Assembly (NCBI GenBank): GCA_025928585.1
Contig: JAICJG010000006.1
Coordinates: forward strand, 1 to 50,025
Direction: 5' to 3'
DNA from: Rhodanobacteraceae bacterium
GTDB taxonomy: Bacteria > Pseudomonadota > Gammaproteobacteria > Xanthomonadales > Rhodanobacteraceae
Length of the DNA stretch: 50,025 bases
Shown here: in pieces, positions 19,101-28,330 of the stretch
Layout: the number at the start of each line of letters is the position of its first letter
Numbering within the stretch: the stretch's first letter is position 1
Program-made: the position numbers and the translations under genes
The notes under the pieces: model-generated
Seen by the model: the letters and a program-made list of their open reading frames with translations, nothing else
The model's database searches: none
Told to the model about the DNA's origin: nothing

Positions 19101-19844
19101 GTCGACGAACCGCCCAGCGCGGAGGCGGCGCCGCTCGCGATGAACGCCGATATCGAGGTGAAACTCGGCGACGACGTCAAGGTCGCCGGATACGGCTTCG
19201 ACGGCAAGGTGCACGGCCAGCTCGCGGTCCAGGTGCGACCGGGACGCACGGCCACCGGCCGCGGTGCGGTTCGGGTCACCGGCACCTACCGCGCCTACGG
19301 CCAGGATCTGACGATCGAGCGCGGCCGACTGATGTTCGCGGGCACACGGCTCGACAACCCTGGACTCGACATCCGCGCCGTGCGCAAGCTGCGCGCGCAG
19401 GACGTGACGGTCGGCCTTTCCATCCAGGGCACGGCGCAGCGGCCGGTCCTTACGGTGTATTCGGATCCCGCGATGGAGCAGTCCGAAGCGCTGTCGTACC
19501 TCGTCACCGGACGTCCGCTGAACTCCCTGAGCGGAGGCGAGAGCGATGCCCTTAACGCCGCGGCGCAGGCACTCGGCGGGCTGGCGGGCGACCGCCTCGC
19601 CAAATCGATCGGTTCGCGTCTCGGGTTCGAAGCCGGCGTCGCGAGCAGCGAGGTGCTGGGCGGCTCGGCCTTCACCGCGGGCAAGTACCTCTCGCCCCGT
19701 CTTTTCATCAGCTACGGGGTCGGCCTGTTCACGCCAGGCCAGGTCATCACCCTGCGCTACACGTTGAACCGTTTCCTGCAATTCGAAGCGGAGAACGCTA
19801 CCACCGGAAATCGTGCGAGCCTCAACTACAAGATCGAGCACTAG
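16101..19844 (+). CDS. tamB: TamB, inner-membrane-anchored translocation/assembly module protein
   Basis: A 1,247-residue protein with an N-terminal signal anchor (about residues 9-30), a very long periplasmic region of beta-strand repeats rich in Gly, Ala and Leu, and the conserved C-terminal DUF490 domain: LDNPGLDIRAVRKL, AQRPVLTVYSDPAMEQSEAL, SYLVTGRPL, ending in the beta-signal-like SLNYKIEH. TamB is an AsmA-like bridge between inner membrane and TamA, implicated in phospholipid transport to the outer membrane. The 142-bp gap after tamA is rich in CG palindromes but contains no gene. Confidence 0.95.
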   Translation: MTRRSKWLARIGIAALVLIAACFAALAWVLYTPSGLRFALDRGVAMMHGQFAYASASGTLAGETTITGLRWRDAAGDTLSIDHAVVGLQPWALLDRRIHVRKARVDGVVFDMAPAAPSKNQGSFSLQSLKPPLPIVLDDARVTGIHVRRAGQPVFTADSLAIAGRWSADQLKLDSLDLRAPNGHVTLTGTLSLASGYHGTGRATIDWTQGGTHYVGTITSHSDGKQARLHAGLSSPVRADLDADVALAAGHAWQVSLEVPPFDAGDLPVLPASVQTLALGLHGTGDIQGGMLKGQIVANGHTVLIDPAQFQYDGQTLTLELLKLRSPSMPGIATATGTVRLGATPIAASLDVAWQGVRLPADLAGQPLDTHGKLHVDGSTRRFAAKGALTVGPPGHPADLRVDLAGTSQAIELHSLKLVQKNGGLDAHGSIDVSPRTSWKLAATAKHFDPGAILAGWNGALDFKLATQGTLAPSGPQATFRLTDVRGMLRGRNLAGSHADVRVTSSNLLDGALTLVAGQSRISAAGKPGKRTDATVTLDIASLGDWLPQAHGSLQGRFTIRGIWPKLAVAGHLHGSGLEQAGTRIHSLELTASIPDISQPGGDFRLTLAGVHAAGLDFATIHLSARGTAEAHHLSLDAGGKQLSARLSLAGSWQARARRWTGTLSAVKLAPQGLTAWQQQQPATITWRRGAATLSRFCLVAGDAHLCLSGNRSARGAVAIDYDLRELPLQMFAPLVSGADPLQATGTLGGSGQVTLGADGALGGKASLSAGAGSISYASNSAQPLLAWTRINLGVHAGGNRQAFRLHGVLADGGHVDGNVTMGGTTHALDGHIDVDLRSLAFLAALTPEIANVQGSLAGRLALAGTLSAPRFQGSIRTRGLAAELPRAGLKLHDGAFAIAGGPGGRLAIEGRVTSGKGVLHVTGSAGLSAGAPFSLALQGSNVLVADIPAAHVVASPDLQIARAEGALTIRGSVAIPSASVKIEKLPGQGPARASPDVVIVDEPPSAEAAPLAMNADIEVKLGDDVKVAGYGFDGKVHGQLAVQVRPGRTATGRGAVRVTGTYRAYGQDLTIERGRLMFAGTRLDNPGLDIRAVRKLRAQDVTVGLSIQGTAQRPVLTVYSDPAMEQSEALSYLVTGRPLNSLSGGESDALNAAAQALGGLAGDRLAKSIGSRLGFEAGVASSEVLGGSAFTAGKYLSPRLFISYGVGLFTPGQVITLRYTLNRFLQFEAENATTGNRASLNYKIEH

Positions 19845-19909
19845 CCCCAAATCGCACCGTGGATGGCTGCTACAGTGCAGGGCCGGTCCAACAGGGGTGC
19901 GAGTGCCGG

Positions 19910-20749
19910 ATGGACATTCCCAGCGAAAACCCGATGGTTCCGGTTGAGCCGGAGACGCCGGTCGTGGCGCCGCCAAGGCAGCCGGGTATCTGGAGCGGGC
20001 TCGGGACTGTGGCGTTGTACTTCCTCCTGCAGTTCGGACTGAGCCTGCTCGTCGCGGCCACGATCGGCTTCTGGGTGGCATTGAAGGCGGGTTTCGTGGC
20101 CGGCCTCCAGCACACCAGGCCCGAGTCGCGGACCGTTACGCAGGCGGCGCTGGCCAGCCCGGACATACGGGTCGTATTGGCGGTGGTGACGATCGCCGCG
20201 GCCGCCGCGGTGATGATCGCGATCGTCCGCCGTGCGTGGCCCGCGCAATGGTCGCGCGCCGATCTGCCGGGCTTCGGGTTCGTCCGCCCCGCCGATCGGC
20301 GTGCCTACGCGGCAGCGGTGGTCCTCGGTGTCGGCGTGCTGCTGATCGGCGGCTTCATGACGCACCTGCTCGCGCATGGGCAGCCCGTCCACCAGGACGT
20401 GTCCGTGCTGGCGCGCGGTGTGCCCGTCGGGATGCGCGTCCTGCTGGCACTGCTGGTGGTGTGCGTGGCGCCGGTGGTCGAGGAACTGGTATTCCGCGGC
20501 GTGCTGCTGTCGGGACTCGCCCGCCGGATGCACGTCGGCTGGGCAGTCCTCGTGAGCGCGGTGATTTTCGGCTGCGTGCACCTGCCCGATTTCCGGTTTG
20601 CATGGTATCCCGTGCCTGCGCTGATCCTGGTGGGCCTGGTTGCGGGATGGCTGCGGATACGCACCCGTTCGCTGTGGCCTTCGATCACACTGCACGCGAC
20701 CAACAACCTGGTGGCGGCGATCGCATGGCTGCTGGTCGCGCATCCGTGA
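19910..20749 (+). CDS. CPBP-family intramembrane metalloprotease
   Basis: A 279-residue integral membrane protein (start MDIPSENPMV) with a Pro-rich N-terminus and about seven hydrophobic segments. The CPBP/Rce1 motifs are present: VVEELVFRGVLL (Glu-Glu...Arg), VIFGCVHLPDF with its His, and the late SITLHATNNLV. Family members cleave within membranes or act in CAAX-like processing; the substrate here is unknown. An in-frame upstream start at 19859 would add 17 non-family residues and was rejected. Confidence 0.88.
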   Translation: MDIPSENPMVPVEPETPVVAPPRQPGIWSGLGTVALYFLLQFGLSLLVAATIGFWVALKAGFVAGLQHTRPESRTVTQAALASPDIRVVLAVVTIAAAAAVMIAIVRRAWPAQWSRADLPGFGFVRPADRRAYAAAVVLGVGVLLIGGFMTHLLAHGQPVHQDVSVLARGVPVGMRVLLALLVVCVAPVVEELVFRGVLLSGLARRMHVGWAVLVSAVIFGCVHLPDFRFAWYPVPALILVGLVAGWLRIRTRSLWPSITLHATNNLVAAIAWLLVAHP

Positions 20750-20777
20750 CGGAATCGAGTCCCCGCGAGCAGCCCGC

Positions 20778-20867
20778 AGGTTGGTGCTGAGCGCAGCGAA
20801 GCCCAACCCCGAAGCGGCAGCACCCGGGCGCTCTTGTAGGTTGGTGCTGGGCGCAGCGAAGCCCAAC
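20778..20867. repeat. two direct copies of a 30-bp GTTGGTGCTG repeat, 60 bp apart
   Basis: A 30-bp unit beginning AGGTTGGTGCTG and ending GCGAAGCCCAAC occurs at 20778-20807 and 20838-20867, with one mismatch and exactly 60 bp between starts. Each unit can form a small stem (TTGG...CCAA), and the second copy is preceded by TGT as in GTAGG-headed REP elements. A partial inverted copy, GTTGGGCTTC, follows at about 20882. The cluster fills the convergent gap between the protease gene and ggt. Confidence 0.75.
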
Positions 20868-20982
20868 GTGTTCGACGGCTGTTGGGCTTCTCCGGGAATA
20901 CATCCGGGAGCAGCCCACCCTGCGAGACTACGAAACCCCAAGCCTCACGGCGCAGCATGCGCCGGGCGCGATACCCGTGCGA

Positions 20983-22749
20983 TCAATACCCCGCCGCCTT
21001 GCCGGCCGGATAGCGTGGATCGTTGACGGCCTGGAGCAGCCCTGACTTCGGGTTCACCAGGATCGCCTCGACATCGCCGAGCGCGTGCACCGGGCGGATC
21101 CTGTAGCCCATCGCCGCGAGCGAAGCCTCGACCGAGGGCGTGAACGCGCCGGGCTCGGCGAATATTTCATCCGGATACCACTGCATGTGGATGCGCGGCG
21201 CGTAGATGGCCTGCTTGATGTCCATGCCGTACTCGGCCACGTTGAGGATGCTTTCCATTGTCGTCGAGATGATCGTCGAACCGCCGGGGCTGCCGGTCAC
21301 CATGAACAGCTTGCCATCGCGCAGCACGACCGTCGGGCTCATCGAACTCAAGGGCCGCTTGCCCGGTTCGATCCGGTTCGCCTTGCCCTGCACCAGGCCG
21401 AACTGGTTCGGCACGTGGGGTTTGGACGTAAAGTCGTCCATCTCGTTGTTGAGGAAGAAGCCGGTGCCGCCGGCGATCTGCTTGATGCCGAAATAGCTGT
21501 TCACGGTGAAGGTCACGGCCACCGCGTTGCCATGCCCGTCCACCACCGAGTAGTGCGTGGTGTTGGTCGCCTGGTAGGGACCGAGGCTGCCCGCGACTTC
21601 CGAAGAAGGGGTGGCCTTGTCGGGTTCGATTCCGGCGCGCAGCTTCGCGGCGTGTTCGGCGGAAAGCAGCTTGCCGATGGGATTGTCGACGAACGCGGGA
21701 TCGCCGAGATAGGTGTTGCGATCGGCGAACGCGCGGCGTTCGGCCTCGATGAAGTAGTGCGCGCTGCGGGCGGAACGGAAACCCCATTTCGCCAACGGAT
21801 ACGGCGCGATGATCTGCAGCGTCTCGCAGATCGTGGTGCCCCCGGAACTTGGCGGCGGCGCCGAATAGATTGTGTATTCGTGATAGTTGCACTCGATCGG
21901 CTTCTCCCACGCAACCGTGTACCGCCTGAAGTCCTCGAGTGTGAGCAGTCCGTGGTTGGCCTTGCTCGCCTTGACCACTGCCTGGGCGATGGGACCCTCG
22001 TAGAACGCGCGGGTACCGCCGTCGGCGATCGACTGGAGCGTTCGGGCGAGTTGCGGCTGCCTGAGCGTCTGCCCCGCCTGCCACGGGTGCCCGTGGTCGA
22101 GGAAGATCGCGGCGACGTTCGGGTGCGCGCGGAACGCGTCGGTCGAGGTATCGAGGATCCGCACGTCACCGGGCTCGAGCACGAACCCGTCCTTCGCCAG
22201 CCGGATCGCGGGCGCCATCACCTGCTTCCGGCTCATCGTGCCGTATTTTGCGAGCGCCTCGTCGAGGCCCATCACGGTGCCCGGCACGCCGACGCCGAGG
22301 TAGGTCTTGGTGCTGCGCCCCTTGACGACCTGGCCGGTGGCGTTCTGCATCATGTCCGGAGTCGCCGCGAGCGGCGCCTTCTCGCGGAAGTCGAGGAACA
22401 AATTCCGGCCATCGGCGAGATGGATCGTCATGAATCCGCCGCCGCCGATGTTGCCGCAGCACGGATGCACGACCGCGAGCGCATACCCGACCGCGACGGC
22501 CGCGTCGATGGCGTTGCCGCCGTGCTTCAGGATGTCGACGCCCACCGCAGTCGCGAGGTGCTGGGCGCTGACCACCATGCCGTGTTTGGCGGTGACCAGC
22601 GGCTGGTCCGGCAGGCTCGTATCGCCCGTCGGCCGGGCCTGCAGCGGACCGTCCTGCGCCGCATTGGCGGCCGGCGGCCGGGCCAGCACGGCCGGCGCAG
22701 CGCCGATCGAAAACAACGAAAGGGCGAGCGCCGTGAGGATATTGCGCAT
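20983..22749 (-). CDS. ggt: gamma-glutamyltransferase
   Basis: Periplasmic Ntn-hydrolase of 588 residues that cleaves glutathione and other gamma-glutamyl compounds. A signal peptide (MRNILTALALSLFSIGAAPA) leads the protein. The precursor should self-cleave before Thr397 in NTTHYSVVD, giving large and small subunits. Other landmarks are GGNAIDAAVA, the oxyanion/substrate segments SYFGIK and PLSSMSPT, and GSPGGSTII. Length is normal. A longer start nine codons upstream would put charged residues before the signal. A CCCG(N)GAATC-rich leader with no clear ribosome site precedes it. Confidence 0.96.
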   Translation of the reverse strand: MRNILTALALSLFSIGAAPAVLARPPAANAAQDGPLQARPTGDTSLPDQPLVTAKHGMVVSAQHLATAVGVDILKHGGNAIDAAVAVGYALAVVHPCCGNIGGGGFMTIHLADGRNLFLDFREKAPLAATPDMMQNATGQVVKGRSTKTYLGVGVPGTVMGLDEALAKYGTMSRKQVMAPAIRLAKDGFVLEPGDVRILDTSTDAFRAHPNVAAIFLDHGHPWQAGQTLRQPQLARTLQSIADGGTRAFYEGPIAQAVVKASKANHGLLTLEDFRRYTVAWEKPIECNYHEYTIYSAPPPSSGGTTICETLQIIAPYPLAKWGFRSARSAHYFIEAERRAFADRNTYLGDPAFVDNPIGKLLSAEHAAKLRAGIEPDKATPSSEVAGSLGPYQATNTTHYSVVDGHGNAVAVTFTVNSYFGIKQIAGGTGFFLNNEMDDFTSKPHVPNQFGLVQGKANRIEPGKRPLSSMSPTVVLRDGKLFMVTGSPGGSTIISTTMESILNVAEYGMDIKQAIYAPRIHMQWYPDEIFAEPGAFTPSVEASLAAMGYRIRPVHALGDVEAILVNPKSGLLQAVNDPRYPAGKAAGY

Positions 22750-22810
22750 TTTCGATTCCCGGAATGTGTCGCACACGAATCCGCCACGATGCGATCCGCG
22801 GCGGCGCTTG

Positions 22811-23974
22811 TCAACGCATCGCGGCCAGCGCGTCGATCACCGGCTGCACCTGCGCGCCGCGGCCGAGCGCGCGGGCGACCTGCCGCAAACGTCCGGCGAG
22901 CGTCGCGGCATCGTCGCCGCAGATCGTGGCATGGCCGACCTTGCGGCCGGGGCGCGGGGACTTGCCGTAATCGTGCCAGTGCGCGCCCGGAATCGCGATC
23001 AGTGCGTCGCGCTCCGGCAGCTCGCCGATCCAGTTCAGCATGCACGACAGCCCGCGCGGCGCGGTGTCGCCGAGCGGCATGCCGAGCACCGCGCGTACGT
23101 GGTTTTCGAATTGCGAGGTGACCGCGCCCTCGATCGTCCAGTGCCCGGAATTGTGGACCCGCGGCGCCATTTCGTTGCCGAGCAAGCGGTCGCCCCGGAC
23201 GAACAATTCCAGCGCGAAGACGCCGACGTAGTCGAGCTGCTCGGCGATCGCCTGCGCGTGCGCGCGCGCGGCAGCGGCGATCGCATCGTCGAGCGGCGCG
23301 GGCGCGAGGCTCGCGGAAAGGATGCCACCGACGTGCCAGTTGCGGGTCACCGGCCATGCGTCGAATTCGCCCGACGCCGCGCGCACCGCGATGACCGACG
23401 CTTCGTGATCGAATTCGACGAAGGCTTCCAGGATCAGGCCCCGCGATCCGGCCTGCGCGCCCAGCGCTTGCCACGCGGCGCCGGCATCGCCGGCGGTCTG
23501 CAGACGGAACTGGCCCTTGCCGTCGTAGCCTTCCCGGCGGGTCTTCAGGATCGCCGGCGCGCCGATCCGCGCAAGCGCCGCATCGAGGTCGGCACGGGTC
23601 GTGACGTCCGCAAATTCGGTCGTCGGAAGGCCGCACTGCCGGAACAAATCCTTTTCCAGGACGCGGTCCTGCGCGATCGCCAGCGAACGCGCATTGGGCG
23701 CGACCTGCGCGTGGGCGGCGAGCCATTCGGCGGTCTCGGCCGGCACGTTCTCGAAATCGAAGGTGGCGGCGTCGATCTCGCGGGCAAACGCCTGCAATCG
23801 GTCAAGGGCGGTCCAGTCCTCGTGGAGCAGCGATGCGACCTGGCCCGCGCATGCATCGGCCACCGGATCGACGATCCGGAACCGCACCCCCAGCGGCACG
23901 CCCGCCAGCACCATCATGCGCGCGAGCTGGCCGCCGCCCAAAACACCGAGTGTCTGTTTAGCCTCTGTCATCAC
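22811..23974 (-). CDS. purK: 5-(carboxyamino)imidazole ribonucleotide synthase
   Basis: ATP-grasp enzyme of 387 residues that carboxylates AIR to N5-CAIR in purine synthesis. It has the N-terminal LGVLGGGQLARMM nucleotide-fold motif, ATP-grasp elements RREGYDGKGQF and ENHVRAVLG, and NSGHWTIEGA. Start could be either of two adjacent Met codons. It lies 80 bp downstream of purE, whose product acts on its product. Confidence 0.96.
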   Translation of the reverse strand: MMTEAKQTLGVLGGGQLARMMVLAGVPLGVRFRIVDPVADACAGQVASLLHEDWTALDRLQAFAREIDAATFDFENVPAETAEWLAAHAQVAPNARSLAIAQDRVLEKDLFRQCGLPTTEFADVTTRADLDAALARIGAPAILKTRREGYDGKGQFRLQTAGDAGAAWQALGAQAGSRGLILEAFVEFDHEASVIAVRAASGEFDAWPVTRNWHVGGILSASLAPAPLDDAIAAAARAHAQAIAEQLDYVGVFALELFVRGDRLLGNEMAPRVHNSGHWTIEGAVTSQFENHVRAVLGMPLGDTAPRGLSCMLNWIGELPERDALIAIPGAHWHDYGKSPRPGRKVGHATICGDDAATLAGRLRQVARALGRGAQVQPVIDALAAMR

Positions 23975-24054
23975 CTGCGATCCAATCTCCAGCGTGCGAA
24001 ACCGCGCGGCCCCGGTTTCCCCGGGGGGAACGCCCTCGTCGGGAGCAAGCCTGC

Positions 24055-24636
24055 TCAGGCGCGCGCCTTGCGGCCCCGGCTGCGCGCCCCCCCGGCGCGC
24101 GCCGCCGGTCGTGCGACCGCGGGATGCGGCGGCTCGAGCCGCGGATCGGCATGCTCGAGGACCTGTCGGGTCTGTTCGTCCCGGAAGCGATCGAGCGCTT
24201 GCGCCACACCACCGTCGTGCAGCGCCACGATGGCGGCCGCGAGCAGGCCCGCGTTCTTCGCGCCCGCCTCGCCGATCGCGAGGGTGCCGACCGGCACACC
24301 CGCCGGCATCTGCGCGATCGACAGCAGCGAATCCAGCCCCTTGAGGGCGCGCGACTGCACGGGCACGCCCAGGACAGGCAGGCGGGTCTTCGCCGCCAGC
24401 ATCCCGGGAAGGTGCGCGGCGCCGCCGGCCCCGGCGATGATCACTTCGATGCCGCGGGCGGCGGCGTCCTCGGCGTAGGCGAACAACTTGTCCGGGGTAC
24501 GGTGCGCCGAGACCACCTCGACTTCATGGGCGACCCCGAGCGACGCGAGCATGTCCGCCGCATGGCGCATGGTCTCCCAATCCGAACGCGAACCCATCAC
24601 CACCCCGACGCGGGGCGCCACTGTCGTTTTCCGCAT
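24055..24636 (-). CDS. purE: N5-CAIR mutase
   Basis: Class I PurE, converting N5-CAIR to CAIR in purine synthesis. The 193-residue protein has [24 protein letters not shown] and [17 protein letters not shown]. Bacterial PurE is usually about 165 residues; here a ~25-residue Arg/Ala/Gly-rich basic tail follows [12 protein letters not shown]. It leads a purE-purK unit and is divergent from the Trm112-like gene across only 35 bp. Confidence 0.96.
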   Translation of the reverse strand: MRKTTVAPRVGVVMGSRSDWETMRHAADMLASLGVAHEVEVVSAHRTPDKLFAYAEDAAARGIEVIIAGAGGAAHLPGMLAAKTRLPVLGVPVQSRALKGLDSLLSIAQMPAGVPVGTLAIGEAGAKNAGLLAAAIVALHDGGVAQALDRFRDEQTRQVLEHADPRLEPPHPAVARPAARAGGARSRGRKARA

Positions 24637-24658
24637 GGTGTGTCCGTCGCAAAACGGG

Positions 24659-24665
24659 TATTGTA
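24659..24665. promoter_or_regulatory. overlapping -10 boxes for divergent purE and Trm112-like gene
   Basis: TATTGT on the plus strand (24659-24664) ends 7 nt before the plus-strand ATG at 24672. The same bases read TACAAT on the minus strand (24665-24660), a 5/6 match, 23 nt before the purE ATG. A shared symmetrical -10 could drive both genes. No good -35 box is visible for either. Confidence 0.4.
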
Positions 24666-24671
24666 CGCGCC

Positions 24672-24938
24672 ATGGACAAGCGATTGCTCGACATCCTCTG
24701 CGATCCGGTCACCAAGACCCCGGTGCGCCCGCTGCGCCGCGACGAGCTCGACGCGCTGAACCATGCCATCTCTGCCGGCGAAGTCGACACCGTGGCCGGC
24801 CGCAAGGTCGCCACGCCGCTCGCCGCCGGTCTCATCACCACCGACCGCAAGGTGGTCTACCGGATCGAGGACGACATCCCGGTGATGCTCGCCGACGAAG
24901 GCATCGGCACGCTGCAGTTGGCGAGCTTCCCCGCCTAG
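24672..24938 (+). CDS. Trm112-family protein
   Basis: An 88-residue Trm112-like protein (UPF0434): [17 protein letters not shown] at the start, then [14 protein letters not shown], the signature late in the family. In eukaryotes and archaea Trm112 activates methyltransferases; the role of bacterial versions is less clear. Only Cys10 of the zinc-binding cysteines is present, as in many bacterial members. No Shine-Dalgarno sequence is visible, so the message may be leaderless. Confidence 0.9.
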   Translation: MDKRLLDILCDPVTKTPVRPLRRDELDALNHAISAGEVDTVAGRKVATPLAAGLITTDRKVVYRIEDDIPVMLADEGIGTLQLASFPA

Positions 24939-24983
24939 CGTTTCTCCCGTTCGGGCACCCCCGCATTCCCGCCATGGTGCGCT

Positions 24984-25010
24984 TTGTGACACTTTGTGAC
25001 CGCGTTGTGA
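24984..25010 (+). promoter_or_regulatory. three phased TTGTGA repeats upstream of the DUF1631 gene
   Basis: TTGTGA occurs at 24984-24989, 24994-24999 and 25005-25010, spaced 10 and 11 bp, i.e. once per helical turn. The first two lie in the extended repeat CTTTGTGAC. They sit 83-109 bp before the start at 25093 in a relatively AT-rich stretch, as expected for a protein-binding array. The binding factor is unknown. Confidence 0.4.
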
Positions 25011-25092
25011 GCGGATTCACGTTCCCGCGACTACGGAAAGGGATACTTAGATTCTCCATTCTGCCGCCCCAAGCGGTAAACCGGTTTTCGAC

Positions 25093-27435
25093 ATGACGCC
25101 GAATCCGTCCGATCTGCCCTCCGACATCCAGCGCAACGCGGCCACCAAGGTGGTCGACATCGCCTCGCGCGCGTCCGACTCCAGCCAGGACCACGTCGGC
25201 GGGCTGCTCGCGGCGGTGCGCGACATGACGCTCAAGGAGAGCGCGAACCTCGTTGCCGGGCTGCTCGACAACGTCGACGACACGCTGTTCGACCTCGCGG
25301 AAAAGGCCGAGAGCAACGCCAGCCAGACCGAATACTTCGATGGCATGCGCGAGACCCGCAAGCGCCGTCCGCGGATCGAGCGGCTGTTCGCCGATCGCGT
25401 CTCGCACGGCTTCGGCGAGTTCGCCGCCGGCCGTTCCACGCGCGGCGGCAGCGAGGCGCAAAAGGCGTTTTCCGCCAGCGGCGAATTGAGCCTCGTCGAC
25501 GATCGCGAGCTGGAAGAATCGCTCGCGGTTTCCAGCATGGTTGCCAAGGCCGACGGCCGCCTGTCGGCACCGCTGATCGCGCTCAACCAGCGGCTGTCGG
25601 TATTGAGCGGCGGTCGCACCACCACCAACGCCAACAATCCGCTCGGCCCCAACGCCCTGACCGAAGCGTTCCGCGTCGCGCTGGGGGAGCTCACCGACAT
25701 CAACATCCGGGTGCGCCTGATCATCCTCAAGATGTTCGAGCGCTACGTGCTGAATTCGCTCGACACGCTCTACCACGATGTCAACCTGCGGCTGGTGCAG
25801 GCCGGCGTGCTGCCGCAGTTGCGGCAGGCGAGCGTGGTGCGCCGCCACGGATACACGGGCACCACCGCGCGCGGCCAAGCGGCGCGGCCGGACAGCGCGG
25901 CCGAAGAAATCGTCGAGGGTGAATATGACGGCGCCGATCAGCTCCACAGCGAGCTGATGCAGCGCCTGACCTCCTTGCTCGCCGCGCGCAGGCAAACCAC
26001 TGCCGGGACGGGCTACGCGCCGTCCGGCGCGGGCATCGCCTCGCTGAGCCCGGCCGAACTGCTGAGCGCGCTGACCCTGCTGCAGGGCGAAACCCGGCCG
26101 CTGCCGGCGCAACCCGTGGTCACCGACACCGCGGGCGCCGCGGAAATGGTCCAGCGCCTCAAGGCTGAGCTGATGGCGCAGATCCAGCGCCTGTCGGGCG
26201 AAGCCCGCGCGCGGATCTCCGGCAGCGACGAGGACACCATCGATCTCGTCGGCATGTTGTTCGAATACATCCTGCAGGACCACACGATCCCGGCGCCGAT
26301 GCAGGTGCTGTTGTCGCGCCTGCAGATTCCGTACTTGAAGGTAGCGATCCTCGACCGCCGGATGTTCGCGCACGCGTCGCATCCCGCGCGCAAATTGCTG
26401 GACCAGTTGGCCGACACGGCGAAAGGCTGGTCCGAGGAATCCGACCGCGACCACCGGCTGTTCGGCAAGGTCAAGGCGGTGGTCGAAACCCTGCTGCAGG
26501 ACTTCGACGACGACATCGGCGTGTTCGAGCGCCAACTCGCCGAATTCACGCAATTCGTCGAACAGAGCCGCAAGCGCGCGGAGCTCGCCGAGAGCCGTGC
26601 CACCGAAGCCGCGCGCGGACGCGAACGCCTGCAGGACGCGCGTCGCCGCGCCGCGCAGGAAATCCTCTCGCGCATCAGCGGCCGCAACCTCCCCGCCCTG
26701 CTGCGCGGCGTGCTGACGCGGCCGTGGGCAAACTATCTGGTGCTGATCGTGCTGCGCCAGGGCGTCGATTCGGCGGACTTTCGCGCTGCCGTGCATTTCG
26801 TCGACGACTTCATCGCCACCGCCGACGTGCCGCATGGCGAAGCGGCCCGCGAGCAGTACCGGGGCAGTCTGTCCACGATCGAGAAGCAGCTGCGCACCGG
26901 GCTCGCCACGGTGGCGTTCCAGGAACCGGACATCGAGCGGCTGCTCGGCGAGCTGCGGAAATTCTGGCGCCAGCAGGTGGGCGAACCTGCGCCTTTGGCA
27001 CCGGCCGCGGAACCCGCCGTCGATGCGGCGGCGGTGCTCGGCATCAACCAGGATGCGCAGCCCGCGATCACCGAGGCGATGCCGGATGCCGATGAGGATT
27101 TCGGCTCCGACGAGATGTCGGTCGACATCGATGCCGGTTCCCTGCAGGCGGTGCGCGACCTCAAGGTCGGTGGCTGGGTCGAGTTCATCGACGACCAGGG
27201 GACCCGCGAGCGAGCCAAGCTGTCGTGGATCAGCCCGATCAGCGGCAAATACCTGTTCGTGAATCGCCGCGGCCTCAAGGTCGCCGACCGCACGGCGGTG
27301 CAGCTCGCCACCGAGTTGCATGACCAGCGGTTGATGATCCTCGAGGAGGTTCCGCTGTTCGACCGCGCCCTCGACGCGATCGTCGACCGCCTGCGCAACG
27401 CGCAGCCCGAGCCCGCGCAGCCCATCCGCGAATGA
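25093..27435 (+). CDS. DUF1631 family protein
   Basis: A large predicted cytoplasmic protein of 780 residues matching the DUF1631 family by its overall pattern: an N-terminal helical region, [18 protein letters not shown], a middle helical region with [20 protein letters not shown], and a C-terminal barrel-like part [18 protein letters not shown] followed by [17 protein letters not shown]. No enzymatic motif is seen and no signal peptide. Older databases sometimes call such proteins thymidine phosphorylase; nothing in the sequence supports that. Its stop overlaps the nadC start (ATGA), so the two are probably co-translated. Confidence 0.85.
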   Translation: MTPNPSDLPSDIQRNAATKVVDIASRASDSSQDHVGGLLAAVRDMTLKESANLVAGLLDNVDDTLFDLAEKAESNASQTEYFDGMRETRKRRPRIERLFADRVSHGFGEFAAGRSTRGGSEAQKAFSASGELSLVDDRELEESLAVSSMVAKADGRLSAPLIALNQRLSVLSGGRTTTNANNPLGPNALTEAFRVALGELTDINIRVRLIILKMFERYVLNSLDTLYHDVNLRLVQAGVLPQLRQASVVRRHGYTGTTARGQAARPDSAAEEIVEGEYDGADQLHSELMQRLTSLLAARRQTTAGTGYAPSGAGIASLSPAELLSALTLLQGETRPLPAQPVVTDTAGAAEMVQRLKAELMAQIQRLSGEARARISGSDEDTIDLVGMLFEYILQDHTIPAPMQVLLSRLQIPYLKVAILDRRMFAHASHPARKLLDQLADTAKGWSEESDRDHRLFGKVKAVVETLLQDFDDDIGVFERQLAEFTQFVEQSRKRAELAESRATEAARGRERLQDARRRAAQEILSRISGRNLPALLRGVLTRPWANYLVLIVLRQGVDSADFRAAVHFVDDFIATADVPHGEAAREQYRGSLSTIEKQLRTGLATVAFQEPDIERLLGELRKFWRQQVGEPAPLAPAAEPAVDAAAVLGINQDAQPAITEAMPDADEDFGSDEMSVDIDAGSLQAVRDLKVGGWVEFIDDQGTRERAKLSWISPISGKYLFVNRRGLKVADRTAVQLATELHDQRLMILEEVPLFDRALDAIVDRLRNAQPEPAQPIRE

Positions 27436-28292
27436 GTGGCCGCGGGGCACCGCCGCCGCTGCCACCGCGGGCGGTGATCGAAGCCGATGTCGCGCGCGCG
27501 CTGGCCGAGGACATCGGCACCGGCGATGTCACCGCCGCGCTGATCCACCCTGGCGCCCGCGCCCGTGCCCGCATCGTCTCCCGCGAGGATGCCGTGCTCG
27601 CGGGGAGCGCATGGGCCGACGCGTGCTTCCGCAAGCTCGATCCCTGGGTGCGCATCCATTGGCAGCACGCCGATGGCGACCCCATCGCCGCGGATTCCGT
27701 GTTGTGCGAACTCGAAGGCAACGCGCGCGCACTGGTGGCGGCGGAGCGCAATGCGCTCAATTTCCTGCAGACCCTTTCCGGCACGGCCACCGTGACGCGT
27801 TCCTATGTCGACGCGGTCGCGGGCACGCGCGCGAAGATCCTGGATACCCGCAAGACCATCCCGGGACTCAGGCTCGCCCAGAAATACGCCGTACGTTGCG
27901 GCGGCGGCCACAACCACCGCATGGGGTTATACGACGCGATCCTCGTCAAGGAAAACCACGTCGCGGCGGCAGGCGGCATCGCCAATGCGATCCGCGCCGC
28001 GCGCGCCGCGAGCCCCGGCGTGTTCCTCGATTGCGAGGTGGAATCGCTGGACGAACTCCGCGAGGCCATCGATGCCGGCGCCGACCGCGTGCTGCTGGAC
28101 GAATTCAGCGGCACGATGCTGCGCGAAGCCGTCGCGCTCACCGCCGGCCGGGTGCCACTGGAAGTCTCCGGCAGCGTCGATCTCGAGCGAGTGCGGGCGA
28201 TTGCCGAAACCGGCATCGATTGCATCTCCATCGGCGCCCTGACCAAGCACGTGCGCGCGATCGACCTCTCGATGCGCTTCGACCCGGCCTGA
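27432..28292 (+). CDS. nadC: nicotinate-nucleotide diphosphorylase (quinolinate phosphoribosyltransferase)
   Basis: Converts quinolinate and PRPP to nicotinate mononucleotide in de novo NAD synthesis. The 286-residue protein has family motifs [68 protein letters not shown] and the C-terminal [20 protein letters not shown]. The start overlaps the end of the DUF1631 gene. If the organism has the kynurenine pathway, this enzyme competes with aminomuconate breakdown for its common precursor. Confidence 0.97.
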   Translation: MSGRGAPPPLPPRAVIEADVARALAEDIGTGDVTAALIHPGARARARIVSREDAVLAGSAWADACFRKLDPWVRIHWQHADGDPIAADSVLCELEGNARALVAAERNALNFLQTLSGTATVTRSYVDAVAGTRAKILDTRKTIPGLRLAQKYAVRCGGGHNHRMGLYDAILVKENHVAAAGGIANAIRAARAASPGVFLDCEVESLDELREAIDAGADRVLLDEFSGTMLREAVALTAGRVPLEVSGSVDLERVRAIAETGIDCISIGALTKHVRAIDLSMRFDPA

Positions 28293-28330
28293 ACTCCGCC
28301 GGGCTGCACCGGGTGCGCCCTGCCGACCTG

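Noticed and set aside
24835-27465. 876-codon open frame on the minus strand
   Set aside because: Antisense of the DUF1631 gene, with composition typical of a shadow frame and no family resemblance.
28293-28330. bidirectional terminator between nadC and the pirin gene
   Set aside because: No stem longer than a few base pairs and no T-run in the 38-bp gap.
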